Positions 39,104-47,213 of a stretch of DNA of 64,000 nucleotides are shown here, piece by piece (position 1 is the stretch's first letter; every line of letters starts with the position of its first letter). A program made the position numbers and the translations under genes. The notes under the pieces are model-generated. The model made no database searches, was not told where the DNA came from, and worked only from the letters and a program-made list of their open reading frames with translations. Source of the DNA: Aeromicrobium sp. PE09-221. Lineage in GTDB: Bacteria > Actinomycetota > Actinomycetes > Propionibacteriales > Nocardioidaceae. Where the stretch lies: contig NZ_MIJB01000005.1 of the NCBI RefSeq assembly GCF_002174305.1, positions 1 through 64,000 on the forward strand. Direction: 5' to 3'.

Positions 39104-39529
39104 TCAGGAACCGGGCGAGGTGAAGGCGGCGAGCGCCTCGGACGGGATCTCCTGATCGAGATTGGCCAGGCGCACCTGACCCTGCGCGATCAACCGGCCA
39201 TCGGCGTCGGTCGAGTCCAGATGCCACAGCTGCTGTGAACGGCCGCGGTGGATGGGCGTCGCCGTCGTGGTGATCGTGTCGCCGACCTTCGCCTGGCGCA
39301 GGAAGTCCGTCGAGTTGTTCGTGCCGACGACGACGCCCTTGGTGCCGAGCCACACCTGGCCGGCGATGCTGGCGGTCGACTCGTGGACGGCACAGTAGAT
39401 GCCCCCGTGCGGGATGCCGAAGGGCTGGAGGTGTCGTTCGGTGATGGTGAACCTCACGACGACCTTGTCGGGTCCGACCTCCAGGTGCTCGACGCCGAGC
39501 ACCCCGTCCAATCCGGGGATCTCACTCAT
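39104..39529 (-). CDS. PaaI-family hotdog thioesterase
   Basis: A 141-residue hotdog-fold acyl-CoA thioesterase. The pattern PFGIPHGGIYCAVHESTAS carries the HGG and catalytic Glu/Asp region of the PaaI/YbgC group, followed by VGTNNSTDFLRQ. The ATG at 39529 begins the conserved part; the longer frame adds a basic, non-conserved leader. It hydrolyses CoA thioesters in the cytoplasm, probably with broad specificity. Not clearly in an operon. Confidence 0.87.
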   Translation of the reverse strand: MSEIPGLDGVLGVEHLEVGPDKVVVRFTITERHLQPFGIPHGGIYCAVHESTASIAGQVWLGTKGVVVGTNNSTDFLRQAKVGDTITTTATPIHRGRSQQLWHLDSTDADGRLIAQGQVRLANLDQEIPSEALAAFTSPGS

Positions 39530-39593
39530 GAGGGCGACTCTAACCGGCCGGCCCCGTCGACCACGCGGGACGGCGGCTGTCACACCCGGCGAC

Positions 39594-39599
39594 TAATCT
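39594..39599 (+). promoter_or_regulatory. -10 box of leaderless YbaY-like gene
   Basis: TAATCT ends 7 nt before the ATG at 39607. Confidence 0.45.
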
Positions 39600-39606
39600 C
39601 GACACC

Positions 39607-39924
39607 ATGGATGACGTGCTGGAGATCACCGGATCGGTCACGCTCGACGAGGCGGAGGCCTTTCGCCCGGGGGCGATCCTCAGCGTCAAGCTCGTGGACC
39701 CCGACGGGGAGGTGCTGGCCGCGACCGCCGCGGCCGTCGACGAGCTCCCCGCCGCCTTCACCCTGCACGTCGATCCCGCCCAGGTGGCACGACCCGATCG
39801 GCTGTTCCTGTGGGCGCTGCTCCGTGACGGCGACGCAGGGTGGGGCACGCTCGAGCTCGCTCGCGTCACCGACGACCACCCGACGATCGCGCTGGCCCCG
39901 GTTCCCTCCGGCGGCGCGCAGTGA
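39607..39924 (+). CDS. YbaY/YscW-like domain protein
   Basis: A 105-residue protein resembling the YbaY (YscW-type lipoprotein chaperone) domain: ITGSVTLDEAEAFRPGAILS, VKLVDPDGEVLA, and the FTLHVDPAQVARPDRLFLWA strand pair. Unlike YbaY it lacks a signal peptide or lipobox, so a cytoplasmic role is likely and unknown. It is 22 bp upstream of the ABC exporter gene and may be co-transcribed. Confidence 0.6.
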   Translation: MDDVLEITGSVTLDEAEAFRPGAILSVKLVDPDGEVLAATAAAVDELPAAFTLHVDPAQVARPDRLFLWALLRDGDAGWGTLELARVTDDHPTIALAPVPSGGAQ

Positions 39925-39945
39925 CCGCATGATCCGGGTGCTCAC

Positions 39946-41886
39946 ATGAGGCCGGGGCCGGGCACCCAGGCCACCCACCTCGATCCGTCGGAGGTCCGTG
40001 ACGTCGAGGCAGGCCCCGTCCTCGGCCGCATCGCGCGGGTCCTGCGCCCCTACCGCACCCAGATCGGTGCCGTCGCCGCCCTCGTGGTCGTCGCGGCGAT
40101 CCTCACCTCGATCGTCCCCTTCCTCACCCGCGCGGTCTTCGACGACGCGCTGTTCCCTGCCGACGGATCAGGGCCGCACCTGTCACTGCTCGGCTGGCTG
40201 GTCGCCGCCATGTGCGCACTGCCGCTGCTCACCGCACTCCTCGGCATCGCCCAGAACTGGTTGACCTCCACCATCGGCAATTCCGCGATGGCCGACCTGC
40301 GCGGAGACCTCTTCGCCCACCTGCAGAAGATGGAACTGGCCTTCTTCACCGCCACCAAGACGGGGGCCATCCAGTCTCGCCTCGCCAACGACGTCGCCGG
40401 CGTCCGCACGGTCTTGACCGACACGGCCACATCGATCCTGCAGAACTCGGTCACCGTCACCGCAGCATTCATCTCGATGGTGATCCTGTCGTGGGAGCTG
40501 ACCGTGCTGACGCTCGTCCTCATGCCGCTCTTCGTCTGGCTGCAGCTCAAGGTCGGACGTCGGCGCCAGCAGCTCGCCCGCAAGACACAGGAGTCGCTCT
40601 CGGAGATGACGGCCATCACCGAGGAGGCCCTCAGCGTCTCGGGCATCCTGCTGTCCAAGGTCTTCGACCGCGGAGACGCCGAGGTGGAGCGGTACCGGGA
40701 GGCCAACCGTCAGCAGACCCGGCTGCAGGTGCGGCAGGCGATGACGGGCCGGGCCTTCTTCGCCACCGTGCAGACCTTCTTCGCCATCACTCCGGCACTG
40801 CTCTACCTCGCGGCGGGTTTCATGATCGCCGGCGGGACAGGGGGTCTCACCGCCGGGACCCTCGTTGCCTTCACCACCGTGCAGGCACGGCTCCAGATGC
40901 CGCTGTTATCGCTCATGCGCGTCACCCTCGACGTGCAGACCTCGCTCGCGCTCTTCCGGAGGATCTTCGAGTACCTTGATCTGCGCCCGGCGATCACCGA
41001 CCGAGACGATGCCCGGACGCTGGAGCGCGTCGAGGGACGTGTCGAGTTCCGCGATGTCTGGTTCCGCTACCCCGAAGCGCGTCGACTGTCCGGCGACCGC
41101 GCCGGGGACCGCTTCGGCGACACCGGGGTGCGCATCGAGCACGAGGACGATACCGAGGACCGCTGGGCCCTCGCCGGCGTCTCCTTCACCGTGGAGCCGG
41201 GCCAGCTCGCGGCCATCGTCGGCCCATCGGGTTCAGGCAAGACCACGATGACCTATCTGGTGCCCCGCTTCTACGACGTGACCGAGGGCGCCGTCCTCAT
41301 CGACGGCCAAGACGTCCGCGAGGTCACCCAGGCCTCACTGGGCGGCACGGTCGGCATGGTGACCCAGGAGCCCTACCTGTTCCACGGCACGATCCGCGAC
41401 AACATCGCCTACGCCCGTCCCGGCGCCAGCGCGGATCAGATCGAGCGGGCGGCCCGCGATGCCAATATCCACGAGCGGATCATGTCCTTCCCGGAGGGCT
41501 ACGAGACCATCACGGGTGAACGCGGCTATCGCCTCTCCGGTGGCGAGAAGCAACGCCTGGCGATCGCCCGGGTGCTGCTGATGGACCCCAAGATCCTCAT
41601 CCTCGACGAGGCCACGTCCGCCCTGGACACCGAAACCGAGCGGCTCGTGCAGGAGGCCCTCGACCGTGCCACCCGCCAGCGCACCACCATCGCGATCGCA
41701 CACCGGCTCTCCACGATCCAGAACGCCGATGTCATCTACGGGTTGCAGGACGGCCGGCTCGTCGAGCGGGGAACCCATGCAGAGCTGCTGGAATCCGAGG
41801 GTCTGTACGCTCGGCTGTATCGCGAGCAGTTCACCCATGTGCGACGCAGGGATCCCGACACCCGGCGGGCGGATGTGCCGCTATGA
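39946..41886 (+). CDS. ABC exporter, fused membrane and ATPase domains
   Basis: A 646-residue half-transporter of the MsbA/LmrA (ABC-B) type that works as a homo- or heterodimer. Six helices span about 35-335. The ATPase domain has Walker A GPSGSGKTT, the Q-loop in VGMVTQEPYLFHG, signature LSGGEKQRL, Walker B ILILDEATSALD and the switch IAIAHRLS. It may export lipids, peptides or drugs. The 3' end overlaps the GNAT gene on the other strand by 6 bp. No partner half-transporter is adjacent. Confidence 0.92.
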   Translation: MRPGPGTQATHLDPSEVRDVEAGPVLGRIARVLRPYRTQIGAVAALVVVAAILTSIVPFLTRAVFDDALFPADGSGPHLSLLGWLVAAMCALPLLTALLGIAQNWLTSTIGNSAMADLRGDLFAHLQKMELAFFTATKTGAIQSRLANDVAGVRTVLTDTATSILQNSVTVTAAFISMVILSWELTVLTLVLMPLFVWLQLKVGRRRQQLARKTQESLSEMTAITEEALSVSGILLSKVFDRGDAEVERYREANRQQTRLQVRQAMTGRAFFATVQTFFAITPALLYLAAGFMIAGGTGGLTAGTLVAFTTVQARLQMPLLSLMRVTLDVQTSLALFRRIFEYLDLRPAITDRDDARTLERVEGRVEFRDVWFRYPEARRLSGDRAGDRFGDTGVRIEHEDDTEDRWALAGVSFTVEPGQLAAIVGPSGSGKTTMTYLVPRFYDVTEGAVLIDGQDVREVTQASLGGTVGMVTQEPYLFHGTIRDNIAYARPGASADQIERAARDANIHERIMSFPEGYETITGERGYRLSGGEKQRLAIARVLLMDPKILILDEATSALDTETERLVQEALDRATRQRTTIAIAHRLSTIQNADVIYGLQDGRLVERGTHAELLESEGLYARLYREQFTHVRRRDPDTRRADVPL

Positions 41887-42378
41887 GCGGATCCAGAAAC
41901 GCTGCTCGCCCTCGTGGTTGAGTCCCTCCTCGGGCGCACCGCCATTGGCGATGATCACCCGGCGGGACCACTCATTGGCCGGGTCAACCGTGAGCAGCGC
42001 ATCGTCCACCCCGGCCGAACGGGCGATGACGAGCCCCTGAGCGAGCATGCGTGTCGCGTGTCCCCGATGCTGCCAGGGCTGCACGACGTGGTAACCGATA
42101 TGCCCGCCGCCCTGGTCTTCGGTCAGCCGGTGGCGCACGACGAGGGTGCCGAGATAGTGCTCCCCGGACACGAACCAGAACAGCGTCGACGGGACTCCCC
42201 ATCGCTGCCGCACGCCGACCCGGTCCGCCACGAAGCCGTCGAAGTCTGTGCTCGCCGCGGTCAGCCACGAGGTATCGGACCCGCGCGCCCGCATGTCGGC
42301 CTGCTCCCCGGTCAGGTACGAGATCCGGACGGCCGTGGTGGGCTCGACCAGTCGCGGTGTCTCGGATAGGGCGATCAC
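41881..42378 (-). CDS. GNAT family N-acetyltransferase
   Basis: A 165-residue acetyltransferase with GYHVVQPWQHRGHATRMLAQ, the acetyl-CoA pyrophosphate-binding loop, and VDPANEWSRRVIIANGG as motif B. Substrate unknown. It is coupled to the SRPBCC gene upstream by a 4-bp overlap and convergent with the ABC exporter. Confidence 0.87.
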   Translation of the reverse strand: MIALSETPRLVEPTTAVRISYLTGEQADMRARGSDTSWLTAASTDFDGFVADRVGVRQRWGVPSTLFWFVSGEHYLGTLVVRHRLTEDQGGGHIGYHVVQPWQHRGHATRMLAQGLVIARSAGVDDALLTVDPANEWSRRVIIANGGAPEEGLNHEGEQRFWIRS

Positions 42379-42863
42379 GTCACGCGCCCGTTCTCGGCGG
42401 CGGCGAAGTGCGCAGCGAGCCGGCGGTGCCGATGCTTGAAGAGGGAGGTCACGATCATGCGCGGCACACGGGCCGGCACCGGAAGTCGGGGCTCGATCGT
42501 CAGCTCATCGGTGACGTGGGTCTTCGTCTCACCGATCCGGGCGAGGCGGCGACGGTGCTCCCATGTCCGCGCGGCCAGCATCGTCGAGCGCTCATGGAAT
42601 CCGTGCGGCGGATCGAGTTCGACGATCATCAGGTCGTCGTAGTCGACCGGCACGATCCCTCCGAGGCGGAGCCAGGCCTTGCCCAGCGGCACCCCGACCG
42701 GCACGGTCGCCACCGTCGCGTCGCGGTAATCGCGAGGCATGCCCATCGACAGGATCGGAGCGAGCTCGTCGTTGATGCCCGCCGGCGACGTCACCCGCTC
42801 CCATACCCGCTCGATGGGGGCGTCCACCGTGACCGCGAGCCGCACGACGACATGTTGATCCAT
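42375..42863 (-). CDS. SRPBCC (START-like) family protein
   Basis: A 162-residue helix-grip fold protein starting with RLAVTVDAPIERVWERVTSP, the standard SRPBCC N-terminus, followed by a buried hydrophobic cavity region (MIVELDPPHGF). It probably binds a hydrophobic ligand. The ATG at 42863 follows TAGCGT by 6 nt, so it is leaderless. It forms an operon with the GNAT gene. Confidence 0.78.
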   Translation of the reverse strand: MDQHVVVRLAVTVDAPIERVWERVTSPAGINDELAPILSMGMPRDYRDATVATVPVGVPLGKAWLRLGGIVPVDYDDLMIVELDPPHGFHERSTMLAARTWEHRRRLARIGETKTHVTDELTIEPRLPVPARVPRMIVTSLFKHRHRRLAAHFAAAENGRVT

Positions 42864-42869
42864 GAGCCG

Positions 42870-42875
42870 ACGCTA
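42870..42875 (-). promoter_or_regulatory. -10 box of leaderless SRPBCC gene
   Basis: Minus-strand TAGCGT ends 6 nt before the ATG at 42863. Confidence 0.45.
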
Positions 42876-42970
42876 CCGCGCACGTGGCACTTGCGGGAGA
42901 ACGACAAGTCGCGTTCGATTAAGACATGAAGCCTCGAAGTCCCCAGCCATCCCTCAGGAGTCGATGAGGG

Positions 42971-44254
42971 ATGGACCTCGGTACCCTCGCCAATGTCGGC
43001 CTCGTCGCTCTCTTCATTCTCATCGGTGGTGTCTTCGCCGGCACCGAGATCGCCTTCGTCTCTCTGCGCGAGAGCCAGATCGACCAGCTCGACCGCCGCG
43101 GCGGACGGGGTGCCCGCGTAGCCGCCGTGGCGCGCGACCCCAACCGCTTCCTCGCGGCGGTGCAGATCGGCGTCACGGTCGCGGGATTCTTCTCCGCCGC
43201 CTACGGCGCCTCGACGATCGCACCGGATGTCGCCCCCTATCTGGAGGATCTCGGGCTCTCCACCGGGGTATCCGGCAGCGTCGCGCTCGTCGCCCTCACA
43301 CTGCTCATCGCCTATCTCTCGCTGGTCTTCGGCGAGCTGGTCCCCAAACGGTTCGCCCTGCAGAAGTCGACAGGTCTCGCGCTGATCACCGGACCGCCGC
43401 TGGATCGCTTCGCGCGGCTCATGCGGCCGGTCATCTGGCTGCTCTCGATCTCCACGAATGCCGTCGTGCGACTGCTCGGCGGCGACCCGCGCGCCACGAA
43501 CGAGGAGATGACCGAGGAGGAGTTGCGCGAACTGGTCATCACGCACGAAGGACTCCCCGATGACGAGCGCCGCATCCTGCACGATGTCTTCAGCGCCGCC
43601 GATCGCTCGGTCGCTGAGGTGATGCAGCCGCGTCCCGATGTCGTCTTCCTGTCGCGCGACTCCACCCTCGAGGAGACAGTTGCCACGATCGCCGAGCGAC
43701 CGTACTCGCGCTACCCGGTCACCGGCGACAGCTTCGACGATGTCATCGGCTTCGTCCACGTCCGCGACCTCTTCGCCGCCCAGCAGCGCTCGGAGGCCGA
43801 GGAGGTGCTGATCGGCGATCTCGTGCGCGAGATCGTGGTCGTCCCTGCCACCAATCCGCTGCTTCCCACCCTGTCGATGATGCGCCAACAGCGCGTGCAC
43901 ATCGCGGTCGTCATCGACGAGTACGGCGGCACCGACGGGATCGTCACGCTGGAGGACCTCGTCGAGGAGCTGGTCGGCGAGATCGAGGACGAGCACGATG
44001 ACGAGGATGCGGATGGGGATGCGGATGCGGAGGGCGATCGCACCGTGGACGGTGCCCTCAATATCGAGGACTTCGCGGACGAGACCGGGGTGAAGCTGCC
44101 CGACAGCGGTGACTATGAGACCGTCGCCGGGTATGTGCTCGTGCAGCTGGGACGTGTCGCCGAGGTGGGTGACACGGTCACGGCCGGCGAACATGTCATC
44201 GAGGTCGTCGAGGTCGACGGCCACCGCATCGCCCGCGTCCGTGTCACCCGCTGA
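42971..44254 (+). CDS. hemolysin-family (CNNM/CBS/CorC_HlyC) membrane protein
   Basis: A 427-residue protein with a CNNM (DUF21) membrane domain of four helices at about 1-175 (FAGTEIAFVSLRESQID is diagnostic). A pair of CBS domains follows at about 205-325 (VMQPRPDVVFL, VIDEYGGTDGIVTLEDL), then an acidic Asp/Glu linker and a C-terminal CorC_HlyC domain. Family members transport Mg2+ or Co2+ or affect ion homeostasis; haemolytic activity is not expected. The next gene is convergent and separated by a strong inverted repeat at 44277. Confidence 0.9.
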   Translation: MDLGTLANVGLVALFILIGGVFAGTEIAFVSLRESQIDQLDRRGGRGARVAAVARDPNRFLAAVQIGVTVAGFFSAAYGASTIAPDVAPYLEDLGLSTGVSGSVALVALTLLIAYLSLVFGELVPKRFALQKSTGLALITGPPLDRFARLMRPVIWLLSISTNAVVRLLGGDPRATNEEMTEEELRELVITHEGLPDDERRILHDVFSAADRSVAEVMQPRPDVVFLSRDSTLEETVATIAERPYSRYPVTGDSFDDVIGFVHVRDLFAAQQRSEAEEVLIGDLVREIVVVPATNPLLPTLSMMRQQRVHIAVVIDEYGGTDGIVTLEDLVEELVGEIEDEHDDEDADGDADAEGDRTVDGALNIEDFADETGVKLPDSGDYETVAGYVLVQLGRVAEVGDTVTAGEHVIEVVEVDGHRIARVRVTR

Positions 44255-44276
44255 GGGCCCAAGCGCTTCCGCTCAG

Positions 44277-44333
44277 CTTTTGCCGGGTTCTGGCCCCTGG
44301 CGGCATGCCAGAAGGGCCACAACCCGGCAAAAG
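44277..44333. repeat. strong inverted repeat between convergent genes
   Basis: CTTTTGCCGGGTT (44277-44289) pairs exactly with 44321-44333. Inner arms TGGCCC/GGGCCA and CTGG/CCAG extend the stem to about 23 of 25 pairs with a 7-nt loop. Both strands start with CTTTT and end with AAAAG, so neither has a trailing U-run. It is therefore a transcript-end structure of unusual type or a cruciform site. Confidence 0.8.
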
Positions 44334-44349
44334 TCGGACCCGGAGGGTC

Positions 44350-45807
44350 TCAGAGGGCGAGGCCGACGTACTTGGTCTCGAGGTACTCCTCGATGCCCTC
44401 GTCGCCGCCCTCACGGCCGAAGCCCGAGGCCTTCATCCCACCGAAGGGCGCGGCGGGATTCGACACGACGCCCTGGTTCACCCCGACCATGCCGGTCTCC
44501 AGCCGCTCGGCGACGAGCATCGCGCGCGACAGGTTCTCGGTGAACAGATAGGACACGAGGCCGTACTCGGTGTCATTGGCCATCGCGACGGCCTCGTCGT
44601 CGTCGGTGAACGTGAAGATCGGCGCCACCGGTCCGAAGATCTCCTCGGACCAGATCTTGGACTCGCGGGTCAGCTCCGCGAGCACGGTGGGCGGATAGAA
44701 CCAGCCAGCACCGCCGGGAACCTCGCCACCGGTCAGTACCTGGGCGCCCTTGGCCTTGGCATCCTCGACCAGCTCGGAGACCTTGTCGCGCTGCTTCTCC
44801 TCCACGAGTGGCCCGACATCGATCGACTCGCCGGTGCCGTCGCCGACCGATAGCGAGGACATCCGCTCCGCGAGTCGGCGGCCGAACTCGTCGGCCACGG
44901 TCTCGTGGACCAGGAAGCGGTTGGCTGCCGTGCAGGCCTCGCCGATATTGCGCATCTTGGCGAGCATCGCGCCGTCGACCGCCTTGTCGAGATCGGCATC
45001 CTCGAAGACGAGGAAGGGGGCATTGCCGCCGAGTTCCATCGAGACCCGCAGGACGCCCTCCGCGCTCTGCTCGATGAGCGACCTGCCCACCTCGGTGGAC
45101 CCGGTGAAGGTCAGCTTGCGCAGCCGCGGGTCGCGGATGATCGGCTCCATGACATCGCCGGTGTGCGAGGTCGTGACGACATTGAGCACGCCACCGGGGA
45201 GTCCGGCCTCCTCCAGCACCGAGGCCAACCAGAGCATCGTCAGGGGAGTGAGGCTCGCGGGCTTGACCACCATCGTGCACCCGGCCGCGATCGCCGGGCC
45301 GATTTTGCGGGTACCCATCGCGAGCGGGAAGTTCCAGGGCGTGATCATCAGACACGGCCCGACGGGCTGCTTCATCGTGAGTAATCGAGTGGCACCGTTC
45401 GGGGCGACCGAATAGCGGCCGGCGATGCGCACGGACTCCTCGGCGAACCACCGGAAGAACTCGGCGCCGTAGGCGATCTCGGCCTTGGACTCCTTCAACG
45501 GCTTGCCCATCTCCAGCGTCATCAACAGGGCGAGCTCATCAGTGCGCTCGGTGATGATCTCGAAGGCCTTGCGCAGGATCTCGCCGCGGTCGCGCGGTGG
45601 GGTGGCTGCCCAGTCGGCCTGAGCGGCCACGGCGGCGTCCATCGCAGCGCGGCCGTCGGCGACGGAGGCATCGGCGACGTGGGTGAGCACGTCCCCCGTG
45701 GCAGGGTTCTCGACCGCGAGCGTCGCGCCCTCCTCGGCATCTCGCCAGGAGCCGCCGATATAGAGCTGGGTGGGAGTCGTGGGCAGCGAAGCAGTCATAT
45801 TCGCCAC
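44350..45807 (-). CDS. NAD(P)-dependent succinate-semialdehyde/aldehyde dehydrogenase
   Basis: A 485-residue aldehyde dehydrogenase with TPWNFPLAMGTRKIGPA (NAD binding), the catalytic Glu in MELGGNAPFLVF, the catalytic Cys in GEACTAANRF and EEIFGPVAPIF. Similarity of layout is closest to GabD-type succinate-semialdehyde dehydrogenases, which feed GABA carbon into the TCA cycle. GTG 45807 is chosen because AGGAGG lies 7 nt before it; an in-frame ATG three codons later is the alternative. No gabT is adjacent. Confidence 0.88.
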   Translation of the reverse strand: MANMTASLPTTPTQLYIGGSWRDAEEGATLAVENPATGDVLTHVADASVADGRAAMDAAVAAQADWAATPPRDRGEILRKAFEIITERTDELALLMTLEMGKPLKESKAEIAYGAEFFRWFAEESVRIAGRYSVAPNGATRLLTMKQPVGPCLMITPWNFPLAMGTRKIGPAIAAGCTMVVKPASLTPLTMLWLASVLEEAGLPGGVLNVVTTSHTGDVMEPIIRDPRLRKLTFTGSTEVGRSLIEQSAEGVLRVSMELGGNAPFLVFEDADLDKAVDGAMLAKMRNIGEACTAANRFLVHETVADEFGRRLAERMSSLSVGDGTGESIDVGPLVEEKQRDKVSELVEDAKAKGAQVLTGGEVPGGAGWFYPPTVLAELTRESKIWSEEIFGPVAPIFTFTDDDEAVAMANDTEYGLVSYLFTENLSRAMLVAERLETGMVGVNQGVVSNPAAPFGGMKASGFGREGGDEGIEEYLETKYVGLAL

Positions 45808-45880
45808 TGTAGGACCTCCTCGGGGGATTGCAGCGTGCCCCAGATGTATCAGTTCTACCTCGGCGAGTCCTGACCTCGAT

Positions 45881-46603
45881 TCAGGCGGGGCGGTCGCGGC
45901 GGTTGCGGTAGATCTCTCGGACGCGGACGGTCACGAACCAGCACACCACCACGAGCACCGCGAGGATCACGAGGCGCTGGAACCAATCGGCATAGGGTTC
46001 GATGCGATGCCACTGCTCGCCGAGCGAGTACCCGGCGATCACGAAGATCGAGTTCCAGATCAGGCTGCCGACGGTCGTCAGGACGAGGAACAGCCAGAAG
46101 CGCATCCGCTCCACCCCGGCCGGCAAGGAGATGAGGCTGCGGAAGATCGGCACCATGCGACCGAAGAACACCGCCTTGGTGCCGTGCTTGGCGAACCAGC
46201 GCTCGGTCATCTCCAAGTCGCTGAGCTTGAGCAAAGGAGTGTGCACGAAGACCCACGCCGTGCGCTCCCGCCCGAACATCCGCCCCAGCCAGTAGAGCAG
46301 ACACGCGCCGATCACCGATCCCGCCGTCGTCGCGAACAGCGCTCCCCCCAGGGAGAACGTGCCCATACTGGCGGCGAAGCCCGCCATCGGGAGTACGATC
46401 TCGCTCGGGATCGGCGGGAAGAGGTTGTCCAGACCGACCGCGATCGCGGCCCCGAGGAGACCGAGACGATCCATCAGATCGACCATGAAACCGGCGAGAC
46501 CGTCCACATCCTCCACACCTGGAGTAGTCGAGGAGGCTGCCAGCACAGTGCTCAGATTCACTCGCCGAGCATAGACAGCACGACTGAGAAAGCCGTGAGA
46601 CAT
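45881..46603 (-). CDS. DedA family membrane protein
   Basis: A 240-residue VTT/SNARE-associated-type membrane protein, a likely lipid scramblase or flippase. It has the family motif NLFPPIPSEIVLPMAG (residues about 62-77) and FFGRMVPIFRSLISLPAG, with helices on either side. The ATG at 46603 overlaps the TPR-gene stop (TGATG) and is preceded by GAGG, giving coupling; a GTG at 46561 is an alternative start. DedA proteins help maintain membrane lipid balance and envelope-stress resistance. Confidence 0.87.
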   Translation of the reverse strand: MSHGFLSRAVYARRVNLSTVLAASSTTPGVEDVDGLAGFMVDLMDRLGLLGAAIAVGLDNLFPPIPSEIVLPMAGFAASMGTFSLGGALFATTAGSVIGACLLYWLGRMFGRERTAWVFVHTPLLKLSDLEMTERWFAKHGTKAVFFGRMVPIFRSLISLPAGVERMRFWLFLVLTTVGSLIWNSIFVIAGYSLGEQWHRIEPYADWFQRLVILAVLVVVCWFVTVRVREIYRNRRDRPA

Positions 46604-47085
46604 CAGTCCTCGGCGAGCGCGTCGGCGTAGCGCGCGACTGCCGGCCCGTATTCGGGCAAGGTCGGCGCGAGAGCATGCAGAGCCACCTGCAGAGCCTCGC
46701 CTTCGTGCCCTTGATCGTGCAGCGCCAGCGCGAGGAACGCCTCTCGCGCCCGGCCGACCACCGGCGACGGCGCGAGATCGGTCAGCACCCCGACCGCCTC
46801 GTCAGCCCGACCGAGCACGCGAAGCGAGCTGGCCAGCTGAATCCACGCACGCTGCTCCCGCTCGGCATCGAGGCCGCCCGTGAGCGCCTGACGGTACAGG
46901 GGCACGGCATCGAAGGGACGGTCGAGGAAGTCGTGGACGGAGGCGAGCTCGTAGAGGGCGACCGGGTCGCCCTCGGGCCGGCGGGCCACCAGCATCTCCA
47001 TCATGGTGAGCATGGCCCCCGGGTCGTCCCTCTCGGCCATCGCCCAGAACTCCGTGACCTCGCGCTCCCATCTGTCCGGACCCAT
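46603..47085 (-). CDS. TPR_5-type tetratricopeptide protein
   Basis: A 160-residue all-helical protein. Tandem helix pairs such as ALYELASVHDFLDRPFDAVP and AWIQLASSLRVLGRADEAVG match the TPR_5 family of small actinobacterial proteins of unknown function. It probably binds a protein partner. The ATG at 47085 is chosen by domain start; no strong ribosome site is visible. Coupled to the DedA gene downstream. Confidence 0.77.
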   Translation of the reverse strand: MGPDRWEREVTEFWAMAERDDPGAMLTMMEMLVARRPEGDPVALYELASVHDFLDRPFDAVPLYRQALTGGLDAEREQRAWIQLASSLRVLGRADEAVGVLTDLAPSPVVGRAREAFLALALHDQGHEGEALQVALHALAPTLPEYGPAVARYADALAED

Positions 47086-47213
47086 GAACACATCGTGGCG
47101 CAGCACCCGGTGTCCCGCCACTGAAGGAGACCCTCCGGGTGGGCCCTGAACCACCCCTGAGATGTCCCGTAATCCTCTGTGATCGCGTCCTCATCCCGTC
47201 GAAGGTGGGAGTC

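Noticed and set aside
42791..44224. 477-codon minus-strand frame antisense to the CNNM/CBS gene
   Set aside because: The plus-strand gene has the CNNM, CBS and CorC signatures; the shadow is Arg/Asp/Gly-rich without any.
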